Shown: positions 1 to 11,158, counted from the first letter of the stretch. The stretch: 64,000 nt of DNA from Cololabis saira (GCF_033807715.1 NC_084587.1:23274017-23338016); one strand, 5' to 3'. Program-made: numbers and translations. Notes: generated by a model from the sequence alone, not told the origin.

Positions 1-10
1 TCAGTTACTG

Positions 11-1511
11 ATGGCACAGTGCTCTGTTTTAGTTTTTTTTTTTTACAACCAAAAGTTCTTTGCGCTGGTTAGGAGGTACTTGGCTAAAAAAATATTTCAC
101 AGGGGGTACATCACTGAAAAAAGGTTGAGGACCACTGGTATATATGATCCTTTAGGATTTTTGTCTTCTGTCTTCCTTCCAGCAAAGATTACCCTGCAGA
201 AGTTGTGTGTCAAGAGAGTCTCCTGGGATGAGGGTGTCACTGCTGAACTGGCTCAAAGGATGTCAACTTGGCGTTCAGTCCTCTTCAAACTTCAGGGATT
301 CACTGTGGACAGATGTCCCAGTTGGTTTTGGAACAATCACATCTGCAATGTTACATCACTTGGAGTTGTTACCTACCTTTCCTTAGAAAACAAAGATGGA
401 GAAAGTCATTGCTCATTCATCATTGGCAAATCCAGGATGGCGCAGTTGAAACAAAAAAATCACTCCAAGGTTGGAACTAACAGCAGCTGTTGTTGTTGTA
501 AAAATGGACCAACTCATGAAAAAGGAGCTGCACATGCAGCCGAAGAATCGTTGTTTTGGTCAGACAGTAGTACTGTGTGTACTGTGTGTACTGTGTCAGT
601 GGAAATTTGAGATTCAAAACATTTGTGGCAAACAGAGTGTCCTTATTAGACCAAGCCATGTCAGTGGATGTATGTGAATTCAGAGTTGAAGTCCACTGAC
701 TATACATCACAATGAAAGCTATCAAACGGATTCATGAAACATTGAAGCTCGATTGGTGGATCAGAGATTTTTGACAAAAGACAGAAAACACTGTCCAGTT
801 TCACCAGACATGAGAGAGATACATAGAGATGACATCAAAATGAATGGTGACCCAAGTGTAAATGCCATAGACATGCATGAGAATCCACTTAATGATCTCA
901 TTTGTCATTATTCAGTGACACTGTCTAAAAAGGCAGTTTCATGGATGATGAAACTCAAACAACTGCTTTAAATACTGAGTGCACATGCCAAGCTTCTCAC
1001 ATCACAAATGAATGGCTGCATGAACCATGAAAAGAAAACTGATGGTTAAGAACAAGATGCAACAATTCAAGACAGGACACAGTAGGAGAAACTACATGTT
1101 GTCGAGATTGAGAGAGAGATTTTGGATTCTACAGGCAGACTCGGCTATCAGGAAGATTATGTCAAAATGTGTAGCACCTAAAAAGATTTCTTCAAAACCT
1201 GGTGAACAACAGATGGCAAATTTGCCCCAAGATCGCCTGATACCTGCCAAGCCATCATTCATTAATGTTGGCGTAGACTATTTTGGGGCTTTTGAGGTCA
1301 AATCTGACCCGTTCTGTTAAGAAGTGTGTTGTTTACATGCCTTACTATGAAAGCTATACACATCAAAGTTGCTAACACACATCAAACTGACTCATGTATT
1401 AATGCATTTTGGAAATTTGTTGTAACAAGAGGTCAGATGTTTGTAATGACATCAGACAATGGGACTAATCTGCTGGGAGCAGATAAGCAAATGTGTGAAG
1501 CCATTCAATGA
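11..1511 (+). pseudogene. Degenerate BEL/Pao LTR-retrotransposon pol (peptidase A17-like, integrase pieces)
   Basis: Reading frames 11-610, 753-971, 1027-1320 and 1326-1511 lie in order and resemble consecutive parts of a BEL/Pao polyprotein. The first contains YDPLGFL and LPAKITLQKLC, typical of the region after the reverse transcriptase. The second contains a counterpart of the 'LISHYSS..LKKAVAWILK' block. The third begins with the integrase zinc-binding region (GHSRRNYMLSRLRERFWI) and runs to VGVDYFGAFEVK, which holds the first catalytic Asp. The fourth contains TSDNGTNLLGA with the second catalytic Asp. The pieces are separated by stops and frame changes, so the copy is dead. No LTR was found on either side and the 5' part lies outside the window. 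Family assignment is from remembered motifs. Confidence 0.8.
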
Positions 1512-1953
1512 TGGAATCGTTCACAAATTACATTGTATATCAGCATCACTGAAATGACATAGACCTAATGCTTAATCAATCACAATGGTATGCAAATATT
1601 ATTCAAAGGTTTATGATGCCATATATTTATTCAAACAAGGGCATTATAAACACAATACAGTAATTAAATATGGAGACACATGCAGATGAACCAAAACCTG
1701 CATTGAATTATATGCAAAATACAAATAGTTTACAAAAGTGTATGTTAACAAGAGGAAGAACTGGTGGTCACAAGATTCTGTCACCTTAGTGTGTGCAATG
1801 GCATCTCAATTATCCAAGTCCGAGACATAGAGAGACTGAAAGACCCGAGACAAGACCAAGACCAAAGACTGTTGAGGCCGTGTCAAGACTGAGACCACAA
1901 AAAAGTGGTCTCGAGACCAAGACCGGTCACGAGACCAAGACTGGTCACGAGAG
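1512..1953. repeat. AT-rich spacer with short 'gagaccaagac' tandem repeats
   Basis: No gene is seen. Between about 1840 and 1955 a degenerate GAGACCAAGAC motif recurs (for example the GAGACCAAGACCGGTCAC and GAGACCAAGACTGGTCAC copies). This is simple tandem sequence often found near fish transposon remains. Confidence 0.5.
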
Positions 1954-2424
1954 CTAAAAGTCTTTGATACAGGAAGGGGTCTGACCATGCAGAGCTCTAA
2001 ATGTCAGCACCAAGATTTTGAAGTTAAAACGAAAAGGGAGGCAGTGGAGAGTTTTTAAAATTGGGGTGACATGAGCCCTACTAATAGAGCAAGTCAGCAG
2101 CCTTGCTGCAGAATTTTGGACTTGCTGAAGATGAGACAGTTCCTTCTTGTTTAGGCAAGAAAAACTGTTGCAGTAGTCCAAACGAGATGAACCAAAAGCA
2201 TGAATAATAAGCTCAAGATAATTTTTAGAAACAACTGTTCATAGTTTGGAAATATTCCTTAACTGGTAAAAACAGTTCCTTGTCAGCTGCTTGGAGTGGT
2301 GTTCTAACGACTTTTCTTTGTCAAAGACAACACCAAGATTTCTTAGGCTTGACTTAGATGAGACACTCAAATCACCTAAAAACTGGTTCCTCAAAGGCAT
2401 GTTTAAAGGACCTGGGGAAAACAC
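1954..2424 (-). pseudogene. LINE reverse transcriptase C-terminal fragment (CR1/L2-like)
   Basis: Two minus-strand frames (2239-2424, then 1954-2181) read like the end of a CR1/L2-clade reverse transcriptase. The upstream piece has SSLRNLGVVFDKEKSLEHH and FYQLRNISKL. The downstream piece has MDYCNSFSCLNKKELSHLQ, then QNSAARLLT and LHCLPF, which match the usual 'DYCN.L..GL.K..L..LQ.IQNSAARLLT' and 'LHWLPV' blocks. A frame change of about 60 bp separates them. It is a 5'-truncated, inactive copy. Confidence 0.75.
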
Positions 2425-3239
2425 CAGAAGACAATGAGGTATTTACCAGGTTTGAAACCCACGGGCTAATGACATTGAAAACCTTTAAAAAGAGTTTATG
2501 GGGAAGAGCATCATATGGACAAAAAGAGGGCTTCATTTTGGTTGGCTACCCAAACTGAGATATCAGCTTGGGTTAATGGATTAAAAGAAGACAAATTATG
2601 GAGTGCATGCTCAAAAATAACAACAGGATTACAGCAATAGCCTGGATTTTACTGATGAAATGCATTGCTATCAGCTTTGCAAGAAACAGTTGTAGACAGA
2701 GCAACAGGACACGCAATAGAACTAATGGTGTCAAACACATCTTGGGGTTTTCTTCTTATTTAAAACTATCAGGTTACGAAACAAGTCAGATCTGGAATTT
2801 TTTATCATTTCATTTAAGGAAAACGTCAGTTCCCTGAGATTAAATCTATGTACCTCAAGTTTGGTAGACTGTACTTATTAATGCAGGAGATTTTTGGTGA
2901 TACACATCATTCCAATCACATACATATATATAACAACATGACCACTTTTTTGCAACAGGCATGGCAGATATCACACCTATGATGTTAAAGATAAAGTGAG
3001 GAACAAATATAATCAGCATGTAATTTCAAATGGTCATTTTTGGCGGTTCCTCTTGAAAAGAACGGACACAAAAGTCAAAAAGAGCTCAGAAAAATAACCT
3101 CTATGTTTTTCATAGAACATACATTTCACATTAGTTGTCTGGGAGCAGAAGTGCATCGATGCCCCCTTTACAATCATTAGCCCCTCCTACCTTTAACTAG
3201 TCACACATGTGTCCACTTAATTTGACAAAAAGGGAAAGG
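2425..3239. other. No gene recognised
   Basis: AT-rich sequence with only short unrelated reading frames. It forms the upstream region of the repeat-protein gene that starts near 3270. No conserved element could be named. Confidence 0.5.
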
Positions 3240-3247
3240 CTATAAAA
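3240..3247 (+). promoter_or_regulatory. TATA box of the repeat-protein gene
   Basis: CTATAAAA lies 78 bp before the predicted start codon at 3318, which would place transcription initiation near 3268-3275 and give a 5' leader of about 45 nt. Upstream ATGs at 3274 and 3289 share one frame that differs from the coding frame, so if included in the mRNA they would form a short uORF. Confidence 0.55.
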
Positions 3248-3317
3248 TGCTGATTAGTAGTTTCTGTTGTGTGATGTTGTTTGGGCACATGGGCCTGAAC
3301 TTGTTACGAGAGTGGTT

Positions 3318-6083
3318 ATGGGTATGGCTGTTGGGTGAGTCTTGAGCTTCAAATTTCATGTTTTGTTTTTTTGTGATAAAAGCTTATACTAATTTGGATA
3401 TTGTTTCTAGAATGCTGATACTGATGTTTGCTGTAACATTACATGAAGTGAAAGGTAATACTATTAAATTGAGATGATTTTAACGCCCAGAATCAAAAAC
3501 TAACATCTTCACCTTATAGCCAACAGTGCTGGATCTTCTGAAAATGATGGCAATGAGAAAATGCTTGCTTTGGGTGACCAACCAGCTCCTTACTTGAACA
3601 GGCTACCCAGGAGGGCCACTTACCCACTTGCTGTGATGGGGGCTGCCATGGGAACTCAAGACTCCCTTTCCAAACTGCCTCAACTTCCCCAGCAACATCA
3701 GTACTACCTGCCCAAAGTGCACCAGCAGCCCAAGATTCACCAGCAGTCTCAAAGCTATTTGCTCACAGTTCCCCAGCAGCAGCACGGCTACGCGCCCAAG
3801 GAGCCCCAGGTTCCCACCCAGCAGCACGGCTACGCGCCCAAGGAGCCCCAGGTTCCCACCCAGCAGCACGGCTACGCGCCCAAGGAGCCCCAGGTTCCCA
3901 CCCAGCAGCACGGCTACGCGCCCAAGGAGCCCCAGGTTCCCACCCAGCAGCACGGCTACGCGCCCAAGGAGCCCCAGGTTCCCACCCAGCAGCACGGCTA
4001 CGCGCCCAAGGAGCCCCAGGTTCCCACCCAGCAGCACGGCTACGCGCCCAAGGAGCCCCAGGTTCCCACCCAGCAGCACGGCTACGCGCCCAAGGAGCCC
4101 CAGGTTCCCACCCAGCAGCACGGCTACGCGCCCAAGGAGCCCCAGGTTCCCACCCAGCAGCACGGCTACGCGCCCAAGGAGCCCCAGGTTCCCACCCAGC
4201 AGCACGGCTACGCGCCCAAGGTTCCCACCCAGCAGCACGGCTACGCGCCCAAGGTTCCCACCCAGCAGCACGGCTACGCGCCCAAGGTTCCCACCCAGCA
4301 GCACGGCTACGCGCCCAAGGTGCCTCAGGTTCCTGCCCAGCAGCAGCAGCACGGCTACCCGGCCAAGATGCCCAAGGTTCCTGCCCAGCAGCAGCAGCAG
4401 CAGCACGGCTACCCGCCCAAGGTGCCCCAGGTTCCCACCCAGCAGCACGGCTACCCGCCCAAGGTTCCCACCCAGCAGCACATCTACCCGCCCAAGGTTC
4501 CCACCCAGCAGCACATCTACCCGCCCAAGGTGCCTCAGGTTCCTGCCCAGCAGCAGCACGGCTACCCGCCCAAGGTGCCCCAGGTTCCTGCCCAGCAGCA
4601 GCACGGCTACCCGCCCAAGGTGCCCCAGGTTCCTGCCCAGCAGCAGCAGCACGGCTACCCGCCCAAGGTGCCCCAGGTTCCTGCCCAGCAGCAGCAGCAC
4701 GGCTACCCGCCCAAGGTGCCCCAGGTTCCTGCCCAGCAGCAGCAGCACGGCTACCCGCCCAAGGTGCCCCAGGTTCCTGCCCAGCAGCAGCAGCACGGCT
4801 ACCCGCCCAAGGTTCCCACCCAGCAGCACATCTACCCGCCCAAGGTGCCCCAGGTTCCTGCCCAGCAGCAGCAGCACGGCTACCCGGCCAAGGTGCCCCA
4901 GGTTCCTGCCCAGCAGCAGCACGGCTACCCGCCCAAGGTGCCCCAGGTTCCTGCCCAGCAGCAGCACGGCTACCCGCCCAAGGTGCCCCAGGTTCCTGCC
5001 CAGCAGCAGCACGGCTACCCGCCCAAGATTCCCACCCAGCAGCACATCTACCCGCCCAAGGTGCCCCAGGTTCCTGCCCAGCAGCAGCAGCACGGCTACC
5101 CGGCCAAGGTGCCCCAGGTTCCTGCCCAGCAGCAGCACGGCTACCCGCCCAAGGTGCCCCAGGTTCCTGCCCAGCAGCAGCACAGCTACCCGCCCAAGGT
5201 GCCCCAGGTTCCTGCCCAGCAGCAGCAGCACGGCTACCCGCCCAAGGTTCCCACCCAGCAGCACATCTACCCGCCCAAGGTGCCCCAGGTTCCTGCCCAG
5301 CAGCAGCAGCAGCACGGCTACCCGCCCAAGGTGCCCCACGTTCCTGCCCAGCAGCAGCAGCAGCAGCAGCACGGCTACCCGCCCAAGGTGCCCCACGTTC
5401 CTGCCCAGCAGCAGCAGCAGCAGCACGGCTACCCGCCCAAGGTGCCTCAGGTTCCTGCCCAGCAGCACGGCTACCCGCCCAAGGTGCCCCAGGTTCCTGC
5501 CCAGCAGCAGCAGCACGGCTACCCACCCAAGGTGCCCCAGGTTCCTGCCCAGCAGCAGCAGCACGGCTACCCGCCCAAGGTGCCTCAGGTTCCTGCCCAG
5601 CAGCACGGCTACCCGCCCAAGGTGCCCCAGGTTCCTGCCCAGCAGCAGCAGCACGGCTACCCGCCCAAGGTTCCCACCCAGCAGCACATCTACCCGCCCA
5701 AGGTGCCCCACGTTCCTGCCCAGCAGCAGCAGCACGGCTACCCGCCCAAGGTGCCCCACGTTCCTGCCCAGCAGCAGCAGCAGCACGGCTACCCGCCCAA
5801 GGTGCCCCACGTTCCTGCCCAGCAGCAGCAGCACAGCTACCCGGCCAAGGTGCCTCAGGCTCCTGCCCAGCAGCAGCAGCACGGCTACCCGCCCAAGGTG
5901 CGGAAACGCTATCAGGCAAGGAGACCAGGCTACCAAATCCCCACACCCAAGAAGCCATGGTTTGTATCCCGGAAGCCACGCTTACAAGCACAGAAATCTC
6001 AGGTTGGTGAAACTTGATTCTTTTCCAAAATTGGTCTGTTCACTATAGTTTTTAACTGTTGTTCTTTGTTGCAGGCTCAGTGA
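3318..6083 (+). CDS. Predicted secreted Gln/Pro/Lys/Tyr-rich tandem-repeat protein (4 exons, ~850 aa)
   Basis: I do not recognise this gene. Proposed exons are 3318-3334, 3411-3454, 3520-6002 and 6075-6083. Every junction has GT/AG (donors GTGAGT, GTAATA, GTTGGT), introns are 76, 65 and 72 bp, and the frame stays open across all junctions. Exons 1-2 spell MGMAVGMLILMFAVTLHEVKA, a good signal peptide. The mature chain starts NSAGSSENDGNEK, passes PRRATYP and a Gln-rich lead-in, then about 49 His-x-Tyr repeats, and ends in a basic tail (VRKRYQARRPGYQ, then KSQAQ). There are no cysteines in the repeats and no recognisable globular domain. The Gln, Lys and Tyr content suggests a cross-linked extracellular material such as egg coat, adhesive or matrix; that is inference. 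The ATG at 3318 has G at -3 and +4. Intron 3 retention would give a slightly different end (VGET, stop at 6017). Confidence 0.75.
3520..6002 (+). CDS. Main repeat-bearing exon of the secreted repeat protein
   Basis: Acceptor ACCTTATAG|CC at 3518-3519; donor CAG|GTTGGT at 6003. The exon enters with one base from exon 2 completing GCC (Ala) and leaves in phase 0, so the last exon adds only Ala-Gln-stop. The open frame would be unbroken for over 2.4 kb. Codon use is strongly GC-ending (CAG, CCC, AAG, TAC) in contrast to the AT-rich surroundings. Confidence 0.75.
3774..5900 (+). repeat. Coding minisatellite: 42-bp, 33-bp and 45-60-bp units
   Basis: The first block (3783-4202) holds ten 42-bp units encoding HGYAPKEPQVPTQQ that look identical at the base level. 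Four 33-bp-spaced units (HGYAPKVPTQQ, starting at 4203, 4236, 4269 and 4302) follow. From about 4313 to 5900 there are about 35 longer units encoding PPKVPQVPA, a Gln run of 2 to 7 CAG codons, and HGY. Six short units with HIY instead of HGY are interspersed (PPKVPTQQHIY), and PAK or PKVPH variants recur in clusters, showing higher-order duplication. Confidence 0.95.
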
Positions 6084-6105
6084 GGATATGGAACTTGCCT
6101 GGCAA

Positions 6106-6111
6106 AATAAA
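6106..6111 (+). terminator. Poly(A) signal of the repeat-protein gene
   Basis: AATAAA lies 23 bp after the predicted stop codon at 6081-6083, which fits a very short 3' UTR and closes the gene before the next AT-rich stretch. Confidence 0.65.
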
Positions 6112-7341
6112 CCTCAATTCCTACAACTTCAGTTGGCTTTTTTCCTTTTTTTTTTTTCAAAAGACTTTGCATGAAGCTAGTGCTACTTTGATGCTTGACC
6201 TGTGCAAGTGTTGCCTTGGGATCAGATTCTTCTTTTGGGGAAACCTTCAAGTTAATTCTCAAAATGTATTCCACCATATATTTTGAGACTTGGCACATCT
6301 GACAACTGAGGGGCCTTGTTTTGTATCAGGAGAGTTCACGTGAACTTGCGCGCGCGCGCAAGGTGAATTTGCTAATTCACCTTGTCATTTTCGACAGCGG
6401 TATTGGCAATTGCAATTTGTCCGACTGAAGATGTGGATCAATTTCCTTCAACTTTTGTTAATTGTTGCGGGACAAGATTTGGGATCATGAGTAATGTGCT
6501 CCAAAGGAAATGCCAACAGCCTGCAGTGCTCTTTATCACACTTTCAGAGATTGGCTATTGTGCAAAAAGTAATGGGAGTATGAAGAGATCTCAAAATGAC
6601 TCTTCGGAAACCAATGGTAACTGATCCGTGGTCATTTTCAGAAAGACAGGAAGTCATGCGTCCAGTGTTTTTGCCAATTCTTGGGAATTCTGAAAGTCAC
6701 TTAATTGCATCCAAGAGAGAACGACTGTCATTAAGGAGGTGTACAGTTGGAGGCAGAAGCCTGCATAAAATTCTGAACCTGTCTGTTACGGTCCATCGGC
6801 ATTCAAGACAAAGGCTGGCGCTCGACTGGTGCACACTTTATTTTCTCTTGGCACCGTGAAACTTAAACACATGAAAGCTTTAATTACAAAAATGTATTAA
6901 TTATAAAAACATGACAGCCATAGTCCATAAACAATAATCACCTCACTTCGCCTACCAAGGGAGTAAATCTTTGCTTGAAATGTCTCCGCTCCACATAACC
7001 CTCTTCTGGCAGCAGCTAGACAGATATCACAATCAATACAATATAAAATGCTGTTGCCTTTATATTTAGGTTACATACTGATCTTCGTCTGTTTCCCAAA
7101 CCCCGGCAGCTACTCGGGTGAATCGGCTTACATGTGAGACAAAACGGCGTGTGACGACACACCTAACCCCCGCTATCACTTTCGTGGCACCCGCGCCAGC
7201 ATAGACCCGATCAGCCTTATATACCCCCCCCTGGTGGTCACTTACACTGTCAGTGAGGTTGAGGAAACTTAATTTGGGACCGCTGTGCCTTTTTTGCAGT
7301 CTATAACCATATAAAAAACAAACGGGACAAGATACCACTGT
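6112..7341. other. Intergenic; palindromes and an unassigned repeat, no gene
   Basis: Short frames only. A cluster of perfect palindromes sits at 6334-6383. Sequence at about 6780-7340 looks like part of an interspersed element: read on the minus strand it has a TATATAAGG box near 7220. No family could be assigned and no coding domain was seen. Confidence 0.4.
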
Positions 7342-9326
7342 ACAGAGGAATCCATGGAGGCACTTAATGAGTTACTAAAACATGATTGGGATTGGATATA
7401 TAAAGAAAATGATCCTGATAAAGCATATTAATTTCTAAGAACATTTAAAATACTGTTAAACTGTCCAATTAAACAATACTGTAGAAAACAGAAGTATAAA
7501 GATAATCAATGGATGTCAAAGGGATTGCAGAATGCTTGTAAAAAGAAAAACACGAGAATTCATAAGACAGAACTAAGGAAGCAGGAAACGAAAAGTATAA
7601 AAATAAGTTAACAAATATGAGAAACTGTAAGAAAGATTATAAGTTACTAGAGAATAATAAACATATAAAGAGTATATGGAATATATTGAATAGTATAATT
7701 AGAAAGAAATCTAGACATGAATTATCCACAGTATTTTATAGAAAATGATAAGATTATAAATAAGGATGATAATAAATTTAATGATTTTTTTTTTTTTTTG
7801 TAAATGTTGGACCAAATCTAGCGGAGGAAATTCAAGATCCAGTGACATCCAATGATAATCTAATAGACAGAGATCCAATGACAATGTTTCGTAAGCCTGT
7901 AGGAGAGAAGGAGATTATAGATATGGTAAATGAGTGTAAAAACAAGGCATCCACTGATTATAATGACTTAGACATGAAAATGATTGTAAAAAGGATAATT
8001 CATGGGATTTCCAAACCATTAATGCATATATTCAATTTATCATTACAAACTGGTCAATTTCCCAATAATATGAAAATAGCTAAAGTTATTCCACTGTACA
8101 AAACTGGTGACAAACCCCTTTTCACAAATTATAGACCTGTTTCTCTTCTCCCACAGTTCTAAAAAATTCTGGAAAAGTTTTCAATAACAGGTTAGACAAT
8201 TTCATAGAGAAGCATAGCTTACTCACTGATAATCAAAATGGATTCAGAAAGAACCGATCAACATCACAAGCCTTAATTGAACTAATTGAAGAAACCACAA
8301 ATTCCATAGATAAAAAGAAATATGCTGTTGAGGTATTCATAGATCTAAAGAAAGCATTTGATACCATAAATCATGAAATATTAATAAATAAATTAGAACA
8401 ATATGGGATTAGGGGACTGGCACTAGAGTGGGTGAGAAGCAATTTGTGAAAATGAGAGAATACCAGTGTTGGGTCGTAAATTATTCATCATCTACATCAA
8501 CGACATATGTAAAATATCATAAGTACTCAAATTCATCTTATTTGCAGATGACACAAATATAATCGGATCAGGTGAGAATTTACAGCAACATTTGGACATT
8601 ATCACTTCAGAATTCATCAAAATTAAATATTGGTTTGACAAAAACAAGCTTTCATTAAATCTGAGCAAGACAAAAATTATGATATTTGGGAACAGAAAAA
8701 TAAATCACCAAGCACAGGTACAGATAGAGGGGGTTGAGATAGAAAGAGTACACAAAATTAAATTCCTCGGGGTGATAATAAATGACAGGATTTGCTGGAA
8801 ATCTCACATTAAATACATCTGCCTTCAAATATCTCGAAGCATTTCTGTAATGAACAAAGCAAGGCACTTTTTAGATAACAAATCACTCCACCCTCTGTTC
8901 TGTTCACTGGTCTTACCTTATTGAAACTACTGCACAGAGGTGTGGGGCAATACATACAAAAGTTCACTAGAGCCACTATTCATACTGCAAAAAAGAGCCA
9001 TCAGAATAATTCACAAGGTCGGTTATCTTGAACACACCAATCCATTATTTGTCAAGTCTAAAATAACAAAACGTTATGATATGGTAGAATTCCAAACAGC
9101 ACAATTTATATACAAAGCCAGGAACAATTTATTACCAAATCACTTACAGAAACTGTTTCATGAAAGAGAGGGAGGGTATGCAATGAAAGGATTCTGCATA
9201 ACAAATAATGGAGTAAGGCTATGGAACAGATTGAGTGTGGATCTGAAGCAATGTCCAAGCATCAACCAGTTTAAAAACAAATATAAACAAATTATTTTTA
9301 CAAGATACATGGAGGAGGGGGCTTGA
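7342..9326 (+). pseudogene. Broken non-LTR retrotransposon (LINE) reverse transcriptase ORF
   Basis: Consecutive plus-strand segments carry LINE RT blocks in order: a linker region from about 7350; 7842-8160 with AKVIPLYKTGD and NYRPVSLLPQF; about 8200-8450 (another frame) with DNQNGFRKNRST and VFIDLKKAFDTINHEIL; about 8480-8580 with FIIYINDICK and the catalytic FADDTN; 8592-8924 with SKTKIMIFGN and IKFLGVIIND; 8940-9326 with the C-terminal thumb and LQKRAIRIIH. Stops at 8161 and about 8922 and frame changes near 8455 show it is inactive. The FADD box and 'FLGV' block place it in the Jockey/CR1/L2 supergroup. No endonuclease domain was seen upstream. Confidence 0.85.
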
Positions 9327-10421
9327 GGGGGTTTGGTTGCTTTTGGGGTGAGGCTCTGCCGTTATGAGTTGTTTGGGTTTTTTGTTGGTTTTTTTTTGTT
9401 TTGTTTTCTTTTTTGTATATTGTTGAGACTGATATATGAAATGGGTATATTTCTATCAGTGTAGATAGGTGTGAGGATGTGTTATTATAGATATTCATAT
9501 AACATTTGTGTATGTGTATATATGTGTGTATATATATGTATATATGTATGTGTGTATATATGTATATGTATGTATGTATGCCATATCCAAAAAGTGCATG
9601 TTTAGGTGTATGTACCGTATGTGTGTGTTTGCGTGCGTATACGAAATGCACAGAAAAAACAGAATACTGGACAAATACGTCATATGGTCAATTGTGCCAT
9701 TATTTAACAAAAAAAAAAACATTAAACATGTGGACAGTATTAAGTACACACCTTTAGGAGACAGGTTGAATTAGTCAGGGTTTTATGAATCGATCATTGG
9801 CAGTTGTGCATAACTTTATCAAAGGACATGTTTTGGAAATTTGCTGGAATATTAATCTGGAAAAGGTCATTAAAACGACTTCCAAACATTATGAGTTAAC
9901 AACAGGAAGATAAATCACAATTGGAAAATATTCTGGATAGTTGTCATTCTTCCCAGGAGTGGATATCGCAGCAATATTGCTTACCCCTAAAGTCAGATTA
10001 AGCAATATGCAGAGAATTATGACTAAACAAAACAAAACCAAAAAAACCTTAAGAGCTGTTTATCAGACCTTCCAGGCCTCACTGAGCATTTTAGATGCAA
10101 AAGTCCATGACAGTATAATTAGACTAACGAGTACAGTTTGAAAGTTTTGGCAGGAGAAAGACTCTTTTGTCTGAAAATGACATAAAAGTGTGATTGTGTC
10201 ATACAGGAAACAACAAAGGGTGGATCTACAGTATAAGGTAGTTAATCATAGGGATAATTAGTATTTTTTTGTCTTGATTTTTATTAAACCAGTAATGGTT
10301 CAGTCAAAAAAGTTTTTTTTTTCTCAGCCTAATCCTAAAACCAACTTCATTTTTTATTTATTTATTTTTTGCTTCTACTTTCTATTCGTTTACATTGTTG
10401 TGCCTTTTGCCCCCACTTTGA
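9327..10421. other. LINE 3' tail, TATG-rich microsatellite and AT-rich spacer
   Basis: 9508-9580 is a (TATG/TATA)n-type microsatellite; its apparent ORFs on both strands are artefacts. The stretch just after 9326 is probably the LINE 3' UTR. From 9780 to 10420 no gene or known element was recognised. Confidence 0.45.
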
Positions 10422-10835
10422 TATGGAGGTAGATTTGTGTCTTAATTATTCAATCAAAAAAAAGATTGCTTCAATCAAAAAATACATTTTCAATGAATCA
10501 ATGTCACTTCAAAGAGTCGGGGAGCTGCGTGACATCATCGTGTCATAATAAACTTGTGATATCTTAAAAACTAAAACAGCACAAACGAAATGTCTTTCTG
10601 CACAATCCAGCAGAAACGATTGGGAATATTTTCACTGAGTTTTGTGTGGGGTGGGGGGCAGCTTCACGCAGGTCTTGCTGGCGACCATAACTTGCTTGTC
10701 AGAAAGACGTCGTTGGTGTAGACACTTGTCACTCAAACATGTCTGACTCTGGGCTGACCAATGGGGAAGCATCCGCCCACTGCGGGATGTTTGTGTCAAA
10801 ATGATTGAGAAGGTCCTCGCTGCAGCACCGCGGAA

Positions 10836-10910
10836 GGGGGCGGGGCGTCGGACATCACAGGGGCGGGGCGTCGGACATCACAGGGGCGGGGCGTAGGACA
10901 TCACAGGGGA
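10836..10910 (+). repeat. 23-bp GC-box tandem repeat, copy 1
   Basis: About three units of a 23-bp repeat with the core GGGCGGGGCGTCGGACATCA. Each unit contains GGGCGGGGC, a consensus Sp1/KLF GC box. It is part of the larger inverted-repeat element. Confidence 0.85.
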
Positions 10911-11029
10911 TGGATGGATTGTTTTTTAAATGTTAAAACATTTTAAAAACTCTGTGGAAAGTGTGTGGGGAGCTTTTGGGCGGAAAAGTTGCAACTGAAC
11001 CTAGTACCCCTCGCTGCAGCACCGCGGAA

Positions 11030-11158
11030 GGGGGCGGGGCGTCGGACATCACAGGGGCGGGGCGTCGGACATCACAGGGGCGGGGCGTCGGACATCACAG
11101 GGGCGGGGCGTAGGACATCACAGGGGCGGGGCGTAGGACATCACAGGGGCGGGGCGTG
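11030..11158 (+). repeat. 23-bp GC-box tandem repeat, copy 2
   Basis: About six units of the same 23-bp repeat, again after CTCGCTGCAGCACCGCGGAA. Spacing is exactly 23 bp between units at 11041, 11064 and 11087. The GTCGG/GTAGG variants match those in copy 1. Confidence 0.9.

Noticed and set aside
3783..4330. CRISPR-like array
   Set aside because: The repeats are contiguous without unique spacers, in frame, and inside a eukaryotic exon.
3603..5991. Two antisense ORFs of 777 and 742 codons across the repeat gene
   Set aside because: The 42-bp and related units happen to contain no stop in these frames, so any long array gives them. They lack splice support, and the sense frame has a signal peptide, TATA box and poly(A) signal.
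3318..6083. Assignment of the repeat protein to the P/Q-rich SCPP (enamel/bone) family or to zona pellucida proteins
   Set aside because: SCPP introns are phase 0 and the signal exon is followed by a phosphorylated Ser-x-Glu exon; here the intron phases are 2, 1 and 0. There is no ZP domain after the repeats.
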